Shown here one piece after another: positions 25,943-35,144 of a stretch of DNA of 64,000 nt. This DNA is from Pseudomonadota bacterium (lineage in GTDB: Bacteria > Pseudomonadota > Alphaproteobacteria > Rhizobiales > Xanthobacteraceae). The notes under the pieces were generated by a model, which was not told where the DNA came from, did not search any database, and worked only from the letters and a program-made list of their open reading frames with translations. Every line of letters starts with the position of its first letter. Within the stretch, counting starts at the first letter, position 1. The position numbers were made by a program, and so were the translations under genes. The stretch is taken from positions 1 through 64,000 of the forward strand of contig JAEWFG010000397.1 of assembly GCA_023388935.1 (NCBI GenBank), read 5' to 3'.

Positions 25943-28900
25943 CGGCATCGGCTCCGGCGGATCAGGGCCGCAAGCTGCTCTCGTCGCATTCGCCATTCGA
26001 TTCCGCGGCATCGTGCTCGCGCTCTCCTTCGCGCTGCTGGGCTACGGCCTGTTCGCTCTCGGCGACGCCAAATACGGCGTCTTTCCCGAATTCGCGCCGC
26101 CACAGGTCACGATCCAGACTGAAGCGCCCGGCCTCAGCCCGGAGCATGTCGAGATCCTGGTCACGCAACCGATCGAAACGTCGATCAACGGCCTCGCCGG
26201 CGTCGAGAGCCTACGCTCGTCGTCGATCCAGGGCCTCTCCGTCGTGACCGTCATCTTCCAGCCGCGGAGCGATATCCACCGGGCGCGCCAATCGGTAACG
26301 GAGCGTCTCGCGATCGTGGCTGCGCGGCTGCCCCAAGGCGTTCAGCCGCCGTCGATGACACCACTGACCCCGCTAGCCGGCACGGTGCTGGTAATCGGCC
26401 TGACATCCGATCAGCGTTCGCTGATGGATTTACGCACGATTGCAGACTGGACCGTGGCAAGACGGCTTCTGGCCGTACAGGGCGTGGCACAAGTATCCAC
26501 GTACGGCAAAGAGGTTAGGTCACTGCAAGTTCAGGTCCGCCCGGACGATTTGATCCGGTTTCGGATCGGCCTGAATGACGTGCTGGCCGCCGCGCGCAAG
26601 GCCACGGGCGTACGAGGCGCCGGCTTCATCGATACTGCCAATCAGCGCATCACACTGCAAACTCAAGGGCAGTCTTTGACGCCCGACCAACTTGCCCGCA
26701 CCGTTCTTCTGCACGAAGGCGGCGCAAGCGTGGTTCTCGGCGACGTCGCTACCGTCGAGACCGCCCCCGAGCCGCCAATCGGGGCGGCACTCATCGACGG
26801 CGTGCCTGGCATTATGCTCATGGTCAGCCAGCAATACGGCGCCAATACGCGAGAGGTCACCGCGCGCGTGGAAACCGCGCTGCAGGAGTTGCGACCCGGC
26901 CTCGAAGCCGACGGGGTCACGCTCCATGCGGACATCTTTCGTCCCGCCAATTTCATCGACGCGGCGACGGAGAACGTGCTCAATGCCCTGCTGATCGGCG
27001 GAGCGCTCGTCGTAGTCGTTCTGTTTCTGTTTCTGTTCGACTGGCGTACCTCGATCATCAGCTGCACCGCGATCCCCCTATCGTTGATTGCGGCCGTACT
27101 TGCACTGCAATGGATAGGGGAAACTCTCAACACGATGACGCTGGGCGGCCTTGCAATCGCGATTGGCGAAGTCGTCGATGACGCCGTGATCGGCGTCGAG
27201 AACGTCATACGTCGATTGCGCGAAAATCGCCTGGCGACGGCGCCGAAGCCCGAGGCCCGCGTCGTGCTCAACGCTTTCCTCGAAGTACGCACCGCCGTTG
27301 CCTATGCGACGTTTGCGGTGCTGCTGGTCTTCCTTCCGGTCCTGGCGCTTTCCGGCATTGCCGGCCGACTGTTCGCCCCCCTGGGCATCGCCTACATCCT
27401 CGCCGTGATCGCCTCCCTCGCGGTCGCCCTGACCGTGACCCCGGCGCTCTCCATGCTGCTCCTCGTCGGGCGAACAGGCGCACAGCGTCTGCATGAACCG
27501 CCGGCGGTGCGGTGGTCCCGTCGTCACTACCAGGCCTTGCTGCGTCGTATCGGCCGTTACCCGAAGCTGGTGATGACGGCAGCCGCGGCCGTCACGATCG
27601 CCGGAGCGGCGATGCTGCCTTTCTTCGGCGGGACCTTTCTGCCCGATCTGCGGGAAGGCCATTTGATCCTGCACGTCTCCGCAATCCCCGGCACCTCGCT
27701 CGACGAATCCCTTCGCATCGGCAAACTGATGACGGATACGCTCCGACAAATCCCGGGCATCCGCAGGGTGGCGCAGCATGCAGGCCGGGCCGAGGCCGGC
27801 ATCGACACGGTTGGTCCGCATTCCAGCGAGTTCGAGGTCGATCTGGAGCCGGGGCTCTCGGGTCGGGCACAATCCGAAGCAGAAGCGCGCATCAGGGCCG
27901 CTCTGGCCGACTTCCCCGGGGTTTCCTTCTCGAGCAAGACCTACCTGACGGAGCGCGTGGAGGAAACCGTCTCCGGATTCAGTGCGGCGGTGGTCATAAA
28001 CATCTATGGGTCCGACCTCGACTCACTCGACCGCGCTGCGCGCGATGTCGCGCGCGAGCTCGACGAGGTTGGGGGCGCCATGGACGTGCAGCGGCGAACT
28101 CCGCCGGGAATGCCGCAGGTCAATGTGACGCTTCGCCCGACCGATCTGCAGCGCTGGGGGTTGGACGCGGTCGAGGTGCTCGAACTGGTCCGCACCGCCT
28201 ATCAGGGCGACATCGTCGGCCAGGGATATGAAGGCAATGCCGTCTTCAATATCATCGTGATCCTCGATGGGCATGCCCGCGCACGGCTCACTCAGATCGG
28301 CGACCTGCCGGTGCGTACACCGAGCGGTGCGTACATTCTGCTGAAACAAATCGCCGACGTTTACGAAACCTCGGGCCGCTATCAGATCCAGCACCAGAAT
28401 GCGCAGCGCGTTCAAACCGTCACGTCGAACGTCAGCGGTCGCGATCTCGAATCCTTCGTGGCCGCCGCCAAACGCAAGCTGGCCCGCGAGGTCACGCTGC
28501 CGCCCGGTACCCGCCTCGAATTTGCCGGAGCAGCTGAGGCCCAGGCCCGGTCGCGACGCGATCTCATCGTCAACTCTCTGCTGGCGGGGACGGGTATCCT
28601 CGTTCTGCTTGCGATGGTTACCGGCCATTGGCGAAATCTGCTGCTGGTCATGATCAACTTGCCGTTCGCCTTTGTCGGTGGCGTATTCGCATTGGCTTTG
28701 ACCGGTGGCCTGCTGTCGCTCGGATCGATGGTCGGCTTTGTCACGCTGTTCGGCATCACGCTGCGCAACTCCATCCTCATGATCTCGCACTACGAGCACC
28801 TCGTCCTGGTCGACGGCCGGGTGTGGGCGCTCGACACCGCGATCGAGGGCGCGGCCGACCGTCTCGTCCCGATTCTCATGACGTCACTCGTGACCGGCCT

Positions 28901-29090
28901 GGGACTGCTTCCGCTTGCGATAGGCGCGGGAGAGCCGGGACGTGAAATCGAGGGGCCGATGGCGATCGTCATCCTCGGGGGTTTGATGACATCGATGGCA
29001 CTTAGTCTGCTGGTGCTGCCGACCCTGGCGCTTCGATATGCGCGCTTCAAGAGCCGCTCCGAGGGCGCGCAAAGGAGCGTGACGATCTGA
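25935..29090 (+). CDS. RND transporter (heavy-metal-efflux CzcA/CusA-like branch)
   Basis: A 1051-residue inner-membrane pump. The early GVFPEFAPPQVTIQTEAPGL, the TM4 segment with adjacent acidic residues (IGEVVDDAVIGVENV) and the later GFVTLFGITLRNSILMISHY are typical of the HME-RND branch that exports metals. Two ATGs, 25932 and 25935, overlap the adaptor stop. The whole length of about 1050 is normal. Substrate cannot be read; its position beside the lanmodulin-like gene makes a metal pump attractive, but organic solutes are possible. Confidence 0.8.
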   Translation: MTDGIGSGGSGPQAALVAFAIRFRGIVLALSFALLGYGLFALGDAKYGVFPEFAPPQVTIQTEAPGLSPEHVEILVTQPIETSINGLAGVESLRSSSIQGLSVVTVIFQPRSDIHRARQSVTERLAIVAARLPQGVQPPSMTPLTPLAGTVLVIGLTSDQRSLMDLRTIADWTVARRLLAVQGVAQVSTYGKEVRSLQVQVRPDDLIRFRIGLNDVLAAARKATGVRGAGFIDTANQRITLQTQGQSLTPDQLARTVLLHEGGASVVLGDVATVETAPEPPIGAALIDGVPGIMLMVSQQYGANTREVTARVETALQELRPGLEADGVTLHADIFRPANFIDAATENVLNALLIGGALVVVVLFLFLFDWRTSIISCTAIPLSLIAAVLALQWIGETLNTMTLGGLAIAIGEVVDDAVIGVENVIRRLRENRLATAPKPEARVVLNAFLEVRTAVAYATFAVLLVFLPVLALSGIAGRLFAPLGIAYILAVIASLAVALTVTPALSMLLLVGRTGAQRLHEPPAVRWSRRHYQALLRRIGRYPKLVMTAAAAVTIAGAAMLPFFGGTFLPDLREGHLILHVSAIPGTSLDESLRIGKLMTDTLRQIPGIRRVAQHAGRAEAGIDTVGPHSSEFEVDLEPGLSGRAQSEAEARIRAALADFPGVSFSSKTYLTERVEETVSGFSAAVVINIYGSDLDSLDRAARDVARELDEVGGAMDVQRRTPPGMPQVNVTLRPTDLQRWGLDAVEVLELVRTAYQGDIVGQGYEGNAVFNIIVILDGHARARLTQIGDLPVRTPSGAYILLKQIADVYETSGRYQIQHQNAQRVQTVTSNVSGRDLESFVAAAKRKLAREVTLPPGTRLEFAGAAEAQARSRRDLIVNSLLAGTGILVLLAMVTGHWRNLLLVMINLPFAFVGGVFALALTGGLLSLGSMVGFVTLFGITLRNSILMISHYEHLVLVDGRVWALDTAIEGAADRLVPILMTSLVTGLGLLPLAIGAGEPGREIEGPMAIVILGGLMTSMALSLLVLPTLALRYARFKSRSEGAQRSVTI

Positions 29091-29317
29091 AGCTTCAAAA
29101 GCCGCGGCGGCGCAGACCAAGCTTAACGCAGCGCAATGGGGTGATGGACGGTTGAGATCTTTGGCGCGATTGTCAAAGCCGGCTCGGATGCGGCCCCTGC
29201 GCGGCGACGTCGAGCGATCAATTCGACAGGCGTCCAGGATCGAAAGAGCGGTCGGACGCTGTCGCGGGCCTCAACAACTTTTGCCATCGAAGCCGCGACA
29301 GGTCACAAGGCACGTTC

Positions 29318-29398
29318 TTACTTGCGCGAAGCGCAGGCGTACATGTTGATTTCCATGCCGACCGACACTTCCACGATCTTCGGAGCTTTCCAAGCCAT
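29318..29398 (-). CDS. pqqA: coenzyme PQQ precursor peptide PqqA
   Basis: A 26-residue ORF reading MAWKAPKIVEVSVGMEINMY, then ACASRK. PqqA is the ribosomal precursor whose Glu and Tyr, spaced ExxxY, are fused to make pyrroloquinoline quinone; here Glu16 and Tyr20 sit in MEINMY. GGGAGA precedes the ATG with normal spacing. It is on the same strand as the lanmodulin-like gene 171 bases upstream. No pqqB, C, D or E follows, so the copy is an orphan relative to the rest of the pathway in this window. It is too short to be found by ordinary gene finders. Confidence 0.85.
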   Translation of the reverse strand: MAWKAPKIVEVSVGMEINMYACASRK

Positions 29399-29569
29399 TC
29401 GGGGTCTCCCAAGGTATTGAGCGCGACATCGCGCGGGGCAAAACCTAGGGCCGCATCAGGGACAGCGCAAGGCCGGAATCGAACCGCGAACACAGCGAAC
29501 CGTCGCATTGCGCGCGCAAATTTCGCTCTCGGGCAAACGGTCTTCGCTCTCAGTCAAGCCGCGCGTCGG

Positions 29570-29962
29570 TCACCGCAACAATCGCAGCAGCGCGCGGCCG
29601 GCGCGCGAGTTCAGCTCCTTCGCATCCAGCGTTCCGTCCTTGTCGGGATCCGCTGCATTGAAGCGCTGCTCCACCACGGATAGATATTCGTCGAGCGTGA
29701 GTGTCCCGTCGCGATCGGGGTCGGCGGCAGCGAGTTCTTTCGCCGTTAACCGTCCGCGCAACTCGCGCGCATCAAGCGTGCCGTCATGATCGGAATCGAG
29801 CTTTGCGAACAGCGCAGCGGCCGCCTTCTTCACCTCGGCGAGATCGAGCGTGCCGTCATTGTCGGTGTCGAACATCTTGACGGCGCTGCCGGATGCCGAC
29901 CAAGCCGGACGGGACAGCACTGCAATCGTAAGCACAAGCGCAACAGAGCGACGCGATATCAT
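29570..29962 (-). CDS. lanM: lanmodulin-like periplasmic EF-hand protein
   Basis: A 130-residue protein with a signal peptide (about 1-23, ending WSASG) and four EF-hand loops at 32-43 (DTDNDGTLDLAE), 56-67 (DSDHDGTLDARE), 81-92 (DPDRDGTLTLDE) and 105-116 (DPDKDGTLDAKE). The gaps between successive loops are only 12-13 residues, the tight spacing that marks lanmodulin rather than calmodulin-like proteins. The lanmodulin position-2 proline is present in loops 3 and 4, but Thr and Ser replace it in loops 1 and 2. GGGAGG precedes the ATG at 29962. It probably buffers or ferries rare-earth ions beside xoxF. A generic calcium-binding protein is the main alternative. Confidence 0.78.
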   Translation of the reverse strand: MISRRSVALVLTIAVLSRPAWSASGSAVKMFDTDNDGTLDLAEVKKAAAALFAKLDSDHDGTLDARELRGRLTAKELAAADPDRDGTLTLDEYLSVVEQRFNAADPDKDGTLDAKELNSRAGRALLRLLR

Positions 29963-30146
29963 CGAAACCTCCCTGGTGACACGCCCGGTTCGAACGGGAT
30001 CGAGACAACATAAGTCCGGCACTGTATCCTGGTTCAAGGGGGAGCTGATCCGCGCGCGGGCAAACGTTGACGGAATTCGGATGGACCGCCAACCAATGCC
30101 GTCGCTCTATTGCAGGTCATGCCGTGCTGCACCAGCGAGGCCGCTC

Positions 30147-30386
30147 ATGATCCGTTTGATGACGATTCCGCTCTGTTGCGTCGCTACGTTGTGTCTCGTC
30201 TCGCCTGTCTTGGCGGAGAGCGCAGTGCATCCCAAACCCCTGCAAGCGCAACCCACGAGCACACTGACAGGCAAGGAACGCCTTGGCCCCAAATGGACCG
30301 ATGAGCAACGCATCGACAATTGCAACGTGCCGACCGACAAGCGTGGAACCCGGCCGCGTCCGGCCCTCTGCCCCCACCATCTCTGA
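30147..30386 (+). CDS. small exported protein between lanM-like gene and xoxF
   Basis: A 79-residue frame starting MIRLMTIPLCCVATLCLVSP, with GAGG eight bases upstream. A signal peptide is followed by a conserved-looking core, TGKERLGPKWTDEQRIDNC, and a basic, proline-rich end. I recall similar short proteins in Bradyrhizobium, but know no function. It is codirectional with the xoxF-like gene starting at 30607, 220 bases downstream. Confidence 0.6.
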   Translation: MIRLMTIPLCCVATLCLVSPVLAESAVHPKPLQAQPTSTLTGKERLGPKWTDEQRIDNCNVPTDKRGTRPRPALCPHHL

Positions 30387-30606
30387 TCAACTAGCCGCGT
30401 CGCCGATCTTCGTGTCGAGAAAATTGGTGCAGCGCGTTTGCGCAAGACGAGCAAAAATCATCGAGGATTACCGCGCGAGGCCTGGCATTTGGCGTCCAAC
30501 ATATCGGCAGCGCACTTTCGACTTTCGTATTGACGGGTTTTACAATCGGGACGAGTGTTGCTCCCGCAGCGTCAAAAGGCGCGCATATGCATATTGGGAG
30601 GAACGG

Positions 30607-32271
30607 ATGAAACGCTTTGCGGTGGCCGCGAGCCTCGTCATGCTTGCATCAACGTGTGCATACGCCCAGACCACCGAGCAACTGGTCAAGGGGGCGACCG
30701 ATACCTCGAACGTTCTCAACTACGGGATGGGCTACAATCTTCAGCGCTTCTCGACCCTAAATCAGATCAACAAGGACACCGTCAAGAATCTCGTCCCGGT
30801 CTGGAACTACAGCTTCAACGACGATCGCAGCGAGGAATCGCAGCCGCTGGTGTACCAGGGCGTGATCTACGTGACCTCGCACAATGCGACCATGGCGGTC
30901 GACGCCAAGACCGGCAAGCAGATCTGGAAATCCAAGGTCGAGTATCCCGCCGAAACGCCACGCATCGTCTGCTGCGGCATCATCAACCGTGGCGCTGCGC
31001 TCTACGACGGCAAGGTATTCCGCACCACCCTCGACGCCAACGTGATCGCGCTCGATGCCAAGACCGGCAAGGAGCTCTGGCGTGAGAAGGCCGCCGACAT
31101 CAAGGAAGGCTATTCCATGACGGTGGCCCCGCTGGTCGCCGACGGCGTCGTCATCACCGGCATCTCCGGCGCCGAGTTCGGCACCCGCGGCTTCATCGAC
31201 GGCTGGGATCCAGCGACGGGCAAGCACCTGTGGCGCACCTATTCCATCCCCTCGCCGGATGAGCCCGGCGGCGACACCTGGAAGGGCGACACCTGGAAAC
31301 TCGGCGGCGGCTCGACCTGGATCACCGGCTCCTACGATCCCGAGTTGAACACCGTCTATTGGGGCATCGGCAACCCCGGTCCGTTTAATTCGGCGGTGCG
31401 TCCCGGCGACAACCTCTACACATGCTCCGTGCTCGCGATGGATCCCAAGACCGGCAAGATCAACTGGCACTACCAGTTCTCGCCGAACAACCCGTTCGAC
31501 TACGACTCCGTGGCCGAAATGGTCCTCGCCGACATGAACGTCGAAGGCAAGCCGACCAAGGTGCTGATGGATGCTAACCGCAACGGCTTCTTCTACGTGC
31601 TCGACCGCACCAACGGAAAGCTGCTCGCGGCCAATCCCTACGTGAAGGTCAACTGGGCAACCGGCGTCGACATGAAGACCGGCAAGCCGATCGAGACCGA
31701 CGTCGCCAAGGATGCGCGCGAAGGCCAGAAGGTCACGGTGTATCCGTCGATCCTCGGTGGCAAGAACTGGGAGCCGATGTCCTTCAACCCCCAAACCGGC
31801 CTGGCCTACGCCAACACGCTGAACTTCGGCGGCAAGTACAAGACCGAGCCCGTCACCTTCAAGCAGGGTGAATGGTATCTCGGCATGGACCTGACCGATC
31901 CCTGGCAGTTCGACGACGGACCGCGCGGTCACCTCAAGGCCATCGATCCCATGACCGGCAAGTCGAAGTGGGAAGCGCCGAGCGACATTCCGCGCTTCTC
32001 GGGCGTGCTGTCGACGGCCGGCGGTGTCGTGTTCTCGGGCTCGCTGACCGGTGAGTTCGAGGCCTTCGACGCCGACACCGGCAAGAAGCTCTGGCAGTTC
32101 CAGACTGGCTCCGGCATCGAGGGCCAGCCGGTGACCTGGCAGCAGGACGGCGTACAGTATGTCGCGGTCACCTCTGGCTATGGCGGCGTCTACTCGCTGT
32201 TCTCCGGCGACGAGCGGCTTGCCAAGGTGCCGCCCGGCGGTTCGCTGTGGGTCTTTGCGGTCAAGCAGTAA
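30607..32271 (+). CDS. PQQ-dependent alcohol/methanol dehydrogenase, lanthanide type (xoxF-like gene 1)
   Basis: A 554-residue secreted eight-bladed quinoprotein (signal MKRFAVAASLVMLASTCAYA). The vicinal disulfide pair is Cys122-Cys123 in RIVCCGII. Candidate metal ligands are Glu190 (GAEFG), Asn256 (GNPG), Asp298 and the extra Asp300 in FDYDS; the second aspartate, two residues after the catalytic one, marks lanthanide-dependent forms. Tryptophan-docking repeats occur throughout. It is shorter than XoxF5 (about 600), so it may belong to a different clade with another alcohol. The ATG follows GGGAGGAA. A cytochrome and a MoxJ-like protein follow closely. Confidence 0.92.
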   Translation: MKRFAVAASLVMLASTCAYAQTTEQLVKGATDTSNVLNYGMGYNLQRFSTLNQINKDTVKNLVPVWNYSFNDDRSEESQPLVYQGVIYVTSHNATMAVDAKTGKQIWKSKVEYPAETPRIVCCGIINRGAALYDGKVFRTTLDANVIALDAKTGKELWREKAADIKEGYSMTVAPLVADGVVITGISGAEFGTRGFIDGWDPATGKHLWRTYSIPSPDEPGGDTWKGDTWKLGGGSTWITGSYDPELNTVYWGIGNPGPFNSAVRPGDNLYTCSVLAMDPKTGKINWHYQFSPNNPFDYDSVAEMVLADMNVEGKPTKVLMDANRNGFFYVLDRTNGKLLAANPYVKVNWATGVDMKTGKPIETDVAKDAREGQKVTVYPSILGGKNWEPMSFNPQTGLAYANTLNFGGKYKTEPVTFKQGEWYLGMDLTDPWQFDDGPRGHLKAIDPMTGKSKWEAPSDIPRFSGVLSTAGGVVFSGSLTGEFEAFDADTGKKLWQFQTGSGIEGQPVTWQQDGVQYVAVTSGYGGVYSLFSGDERLAKVPPGGSLWVFAVKQ

Positions 32272-32281
32272 CCACGGCACG

Positions 32282-32638
32282 ATGCTGAGAGACGTATCTC
32301 ACAAGACGGCGGCGATCCTCGCCGCCGTCTCGGTGCTGACGGTCGCGCTTGCGGCAACCGTCCGAGCCGCGGATGACGCAACCGAAAATCCCGTGCAGGC
32401 GCAGATCGACCACGGCAAGTCGACCTATGCCGAAAGATGCTCACACTGCCACGGCCCCAACTTGATGAACTCCGGCACCATCACGCCGGATCTGCGCGCC
32501 TTCCCCGACGACAAAACGCGCTTCGTCACCACAGTGAAGAACGGCAAGAACAACAAGATGCCACCCTGGGGCGACATTCTCAACGACGACGAGATCGGGA
32601 ATCTCTGGGCCTTCATCTCCAGCCGGAGGAAACCATGA
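32282..32638 (+). CDS. small c-type cytochrome, electron acceptor for the preceding quinoprotein
   Basis: A 118-residue exported class-I cytochrome. After the signal peptide a single heme site, CSHCH (Cys53, Cys56, His57), is followed by a candidate axial Met in NKMPPWG. It lies 10 bases behind the quinoprotein and overlaps the binding-protein gene by four bases, so it is coexpressed with both. By analogy with XoxG it would accept electrons from PQQH2. It is smaller than the XoxG-like cytochrome at 37030. Confidence 0.88.
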   Translation: MLRDVSHKTAAILAAVSVLTVALAATVRAADDATENPVQAQIDHGKSTYAERCSHCHGPNLMNSGTITPDLRAFPDDKTRFVTTVKNGKNNKMPPWGDILNDDEIGNLWAFISSRRKP

Positions 32639-33564
32639 GGCGCTGGCTCGTTGCGTTTAGCGTTGCCGCGACCCTCGCAGCGGCGACCACGGTCGCTCGC
32701 GCGGCCGACGATCCGCTGAAGGTCTGTCTCGACGAGAACCGTCCGCCACTCTCAGTGCACCACAAGGGCAAGCCGGACTCAGGCTTCGACGTGCTGCTGG
32801 CGCAGGCGGTCTCAGAGCGGATGGGACGGCCGCTCAGTATCCAGTGGTTCGAGAGCAAGCTGGATGAGGATTCAAGCCCGCAGCTCGAGGCCAATGCTTT
32901 GCTCTCCGACGGACGCTGTTCGCTCGTCGGCGGCTACGCGCTGACGAGGAATGCGCTTGTGGTTCCCGGGATGAAAACGGCGCGCTTGCCGGACTTCGCC
33001 GGCGCCACGCGCGACGACCGGCGCCGCCGCGTCACGCTCGGCGTGCTCGCGCCGAGCCAGCCTTACGTCTATTCGCCGATGACGGTCGTGCTGGGACCGA
33101 AGGTGCAGGGTCGCAAGATCGGCGACATCGGCGATCTCGCAGGACTTCGCCTCGCGATCGAGAGCGGATCCTTGGGTGATGCGATCCTGATGACGTTCGG
33201 CGAGGGACGCCTGATCGACGACATCACCCATCTCGTACCCGGCCGCGATGACCTCCTCGGCGCGCTTCAACGCGGCGACTACGACGCGACCCTGATCGAC
33301 CTCGGCCGTTTCGATGCCCACCGCGCCGCGCATCCCGACACGGCGGTTACCGCCTCCGGCTATTATTATCCGATCGGCGCCAATCGCGGCTATGTCGGGC
33401 TTGCGAGCGATCCCGCGCTGATCGATGCCGTCGACAAGGCGCTCACCGAGCTTGCCGCCGAAGGCAGGATCGCCGCATTCGGCAAGCAGGCCGGCCTCAC
33501 CTACCTGGCGCCGCGCGAGCCCGCGATCCTCGGCGATGTCTGGATGAAGATCATCCAGCGGTGA
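32635..33564 (+). CDS. MoxJ/XoxJ-like periplasmic binding protein
   Basis: A 309-residue exported solute-binding-fold protein (signal ending ATTVARA) that begins PLKVCLDENRPPLSVHHKG, the hallmark of quinoprotein-associated members. Its ATG overlaps the stop of the cytochrome gene. XoxJ-like proteins bind the dehydrogenase and help it reach an active form. This is the second such protein of the island (the other is at 17428); it belongs with xoxF-like gene 1. Confidence 0.88.
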   Translation: MRRWLVAFSVAATLAAATTVARAADDPLKVCLDENRPPLSVHHKGKPDSGFDVLLAQAVSERMGRPLSIQWFESKLDEDSSPQLEANALLSDGRCSLVGGYALTRNALVVPGMKTARLPDFAGATRDDRRRRVTLGVLAPSQPYVYSPMTVVLGPKVQGRKIGDIGDLAGLRLAIESGSLGDAILMTFGEGRLIDDITHLVPGRDDLLGALQRGDYDATLIDLGRFDAHRAAHPDTAVTASGYYYPIGANRGYVGLASDPALIDAVDKALTELAAEGRIAAFGKQAGLTYLAPREPAILGDVWMKIIQR

Positions 33565-33664
33565 GGCAGCTCGTCATTCCCTATTACGCAATTGCGCTAT
33601 GGGGCGCCCGCAGGGCGAACCCGGAATCCATTCCTCCACAGGGCGGGCTGCGCCCGTCGCCCGC
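33565..33664. repeat. Bradyrhizobium-type intergenic repeat between convergent genes
   Basis: About 100 bases with GGGGCGCCCGCAGGGCGAAC and CGGAATCCATTCC, a pattern I recognise from repeated intergenic elements in Bradyrhizobium. Short inverted segments (GGGCGCCC, GGGCGGGC / GCGCCCG) could form hairpins and stop transcription from both sides. Confidence 0.4.
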
Positions 33665-34633
33665 CTAATGTTCGCCCGCGACCACGGCGCCCTGCTGTGC
33701 CTTGTGGATCGAGGACGGCACCACGCCGAAGTATTTCCGGAACACGCGGCTGAAATGCGATGAGCTGGAGAAACCCCAGGAGAACGCGACGTCGGTGATG
33801 GTCTTGCCGGCGTGCGCCTCGAGCTCTTGGCGGCAGTTCTGCAAGCGCGCCTGCCAGATGTAGTCGCTCACAGTGGTGCCGCGCTCGGAGAACAGCATGT
33901 GCAGATAGCGCTTGGAGCAGCCGAGCTCTGCCGAGATCTGGTCGATGCACAGATCCGGATCGCGCAGATGCTCGCGGATGAAGAACTGCGCACGCACATA
34001 CATCGCTTCGGGCCCGACGCGATCGAACATCGTGTCGGCCTCGCGCAGCGGCAGCAGCAGGAGGTCGATCAGCGAATCCGCGACGCCGACCGCGCTGTTC
34101 GCCGACAGCTTGGCCGCCTCGTCGAAGGTGGCATGGACGAAATCATGCGCGATCCGCCCCGTACCCGTCTTCGCCGACAGCTTGCAGGCCGGCATCCGCT
34201 GCGACGGGAACCCGCGGTCGCGCAGCAGCGCCTTCGGCACAATCACCACGTCGTGGCGCGTGAAGGCGGGGCTGATGATCGAATGCGGGCATGAGACATC
34301 ATAGGCGATGATATCGCCCGGGTTCAGCTCGATATGGCGCCCCTCCTGCTCGAAATAGGACACGCCGTAGGTCTGGAAGTGGATTTTTATGTACGGGTGT
34401 TCGTTGCCCTTGGCGCGCGCGAATGTGTGCGCGATGCGATGCTGGCTCACCTCGATCTGGCACAGCTTCAGGCGCGAGACGGTGGTGTAGTCGATGCGGC
34501 CCTCGAGCGAGGACGCCTCCAGCGGATCGACGTCGAATTGACCGCACAGACTCGTCAGCCCGTCGATCCAGCTCTGGATCTGCCTCTTCGGAGTCAGTCC
34601 GGTCGTCGAGAGCGTGTGAATTGTGTCGGACAT
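33665..34633 (-). CDS. AraC-family transcriptional regulator (FeaR/EutR-like)
   Basis: A 322-residue regulator with an N-terminal cupin-like sensing region (HPYIKIHFQTYGVSYFEQEG, PGDIIAYD) and a C-terminal AraC double helix-turn-helix (DLCIDQISAELGCSKRYLHMLF, ITDVAFSWGFSSSSHFSRVFRKYFG). It is divergent from xoxF, sharing the 511-base region 34634-35144, so it is the natural candidate to control xoxF, xoxG and frmA. A frame runs 43 codons further up, but the ATG at 34633 begins the first well-formed residues. Inducer unknown: an aldehyde or alcohol is likely. Confidence 0.85.
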   Translation of the reverse strand: MSDTIHTLSTTGLTPKRQIQSWIDGLTSLCGQFDVDPLEASSLEGRIDYTTVSRLKLCQIEVSQHRIAHTFARAKGNEHPYIKIHFQTYGVSYFEQEGRHIELNPGDIIAYDVSCPHSIISPAFTRHDVVIVPKALLRDRGFPSQRMPACKLSAKTGTGRIAHDFVHATFDEAAKLSANSAVGVADSLIDLLLLPLREADTMFDRVGPEAMYVRAQFFIREHLRDPDLCIDQISAELGCSKRYLHMLFSERGTTVSDYIWQARLQNCRQELEAHAGKTITDVAFSWGFSSSSHFSRVFRKYFGVVPSSIHKAQQGAVVAGEH

Positions 34634-35144
34634 TAATCCAGCCACTGATGTTATCGGGAGATTCGACACGACTCGCGACAGCGGTGCCGGAGCCCTCAGC
34701 CATGATTGTGTGACGTTTACCTCAAATTTGGGCGATCCTTTGGAACAAGCGCCATATTCCATTGCCGCCCTTGAAATTTAATCCTCCGCCTTAGTTGTAG
34801 CGCCGTCAAGCGGAACCTGAGCATCGAGCGCCGTACCACTCGCCACCGAAGCCGCTGAATTCGCTACTGCAAAATCAAAAACGTCACGTCCGTGCGCTGT
34901 CGAGCAAAGCGGCTTCTCTCTTGGGCAAGTTTCCCAATAGCGAACCCGTTAGGAATTGCGGCAGGAACAATAAGAACGGGCCGCTCCTGCACGTGGACCC
35001 GTGGCTCTCATCAGGAGGAGGAAACAGCACAGCATCGTTTCTGGTCCCCAACGTGACCGCCCTGCACGAGCAGACGCCGGACGAGAAGTCCGGTGATTCA
35101 GCAATGCTTCGGAAACAATAAACGAGACCAACGGAGGAATGACT
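34634..35144. promoter_or_regulatory. divergent regulatory region upstream of xoxF
   Basis: A 511-base region between the AraC start and the xoxF start. No credible ORF is seen (a 66-codon frame at 34921 lacks support). An AGGAGGAGGAAAC stretch at about 35013-35025 looks like a ribosome-binding site, but no in-frame protein follows. The long leader suggests the xoxF promoter and regulator sites lie here. Confidence 0.45.

Noticed and set aside
30757..32280. 507-codon minus-strand ORF over xoxF-like gene 1
   Set aside because: Same antisense artefact; low-complexity VEGL/GVEG patterns with no recognisable fold.
34921..35121. 66-codon ORF upstream of xoxF
   Set aside because: No suitable ribosome-binding site and no protein-like pattern; more likely leader DNA.
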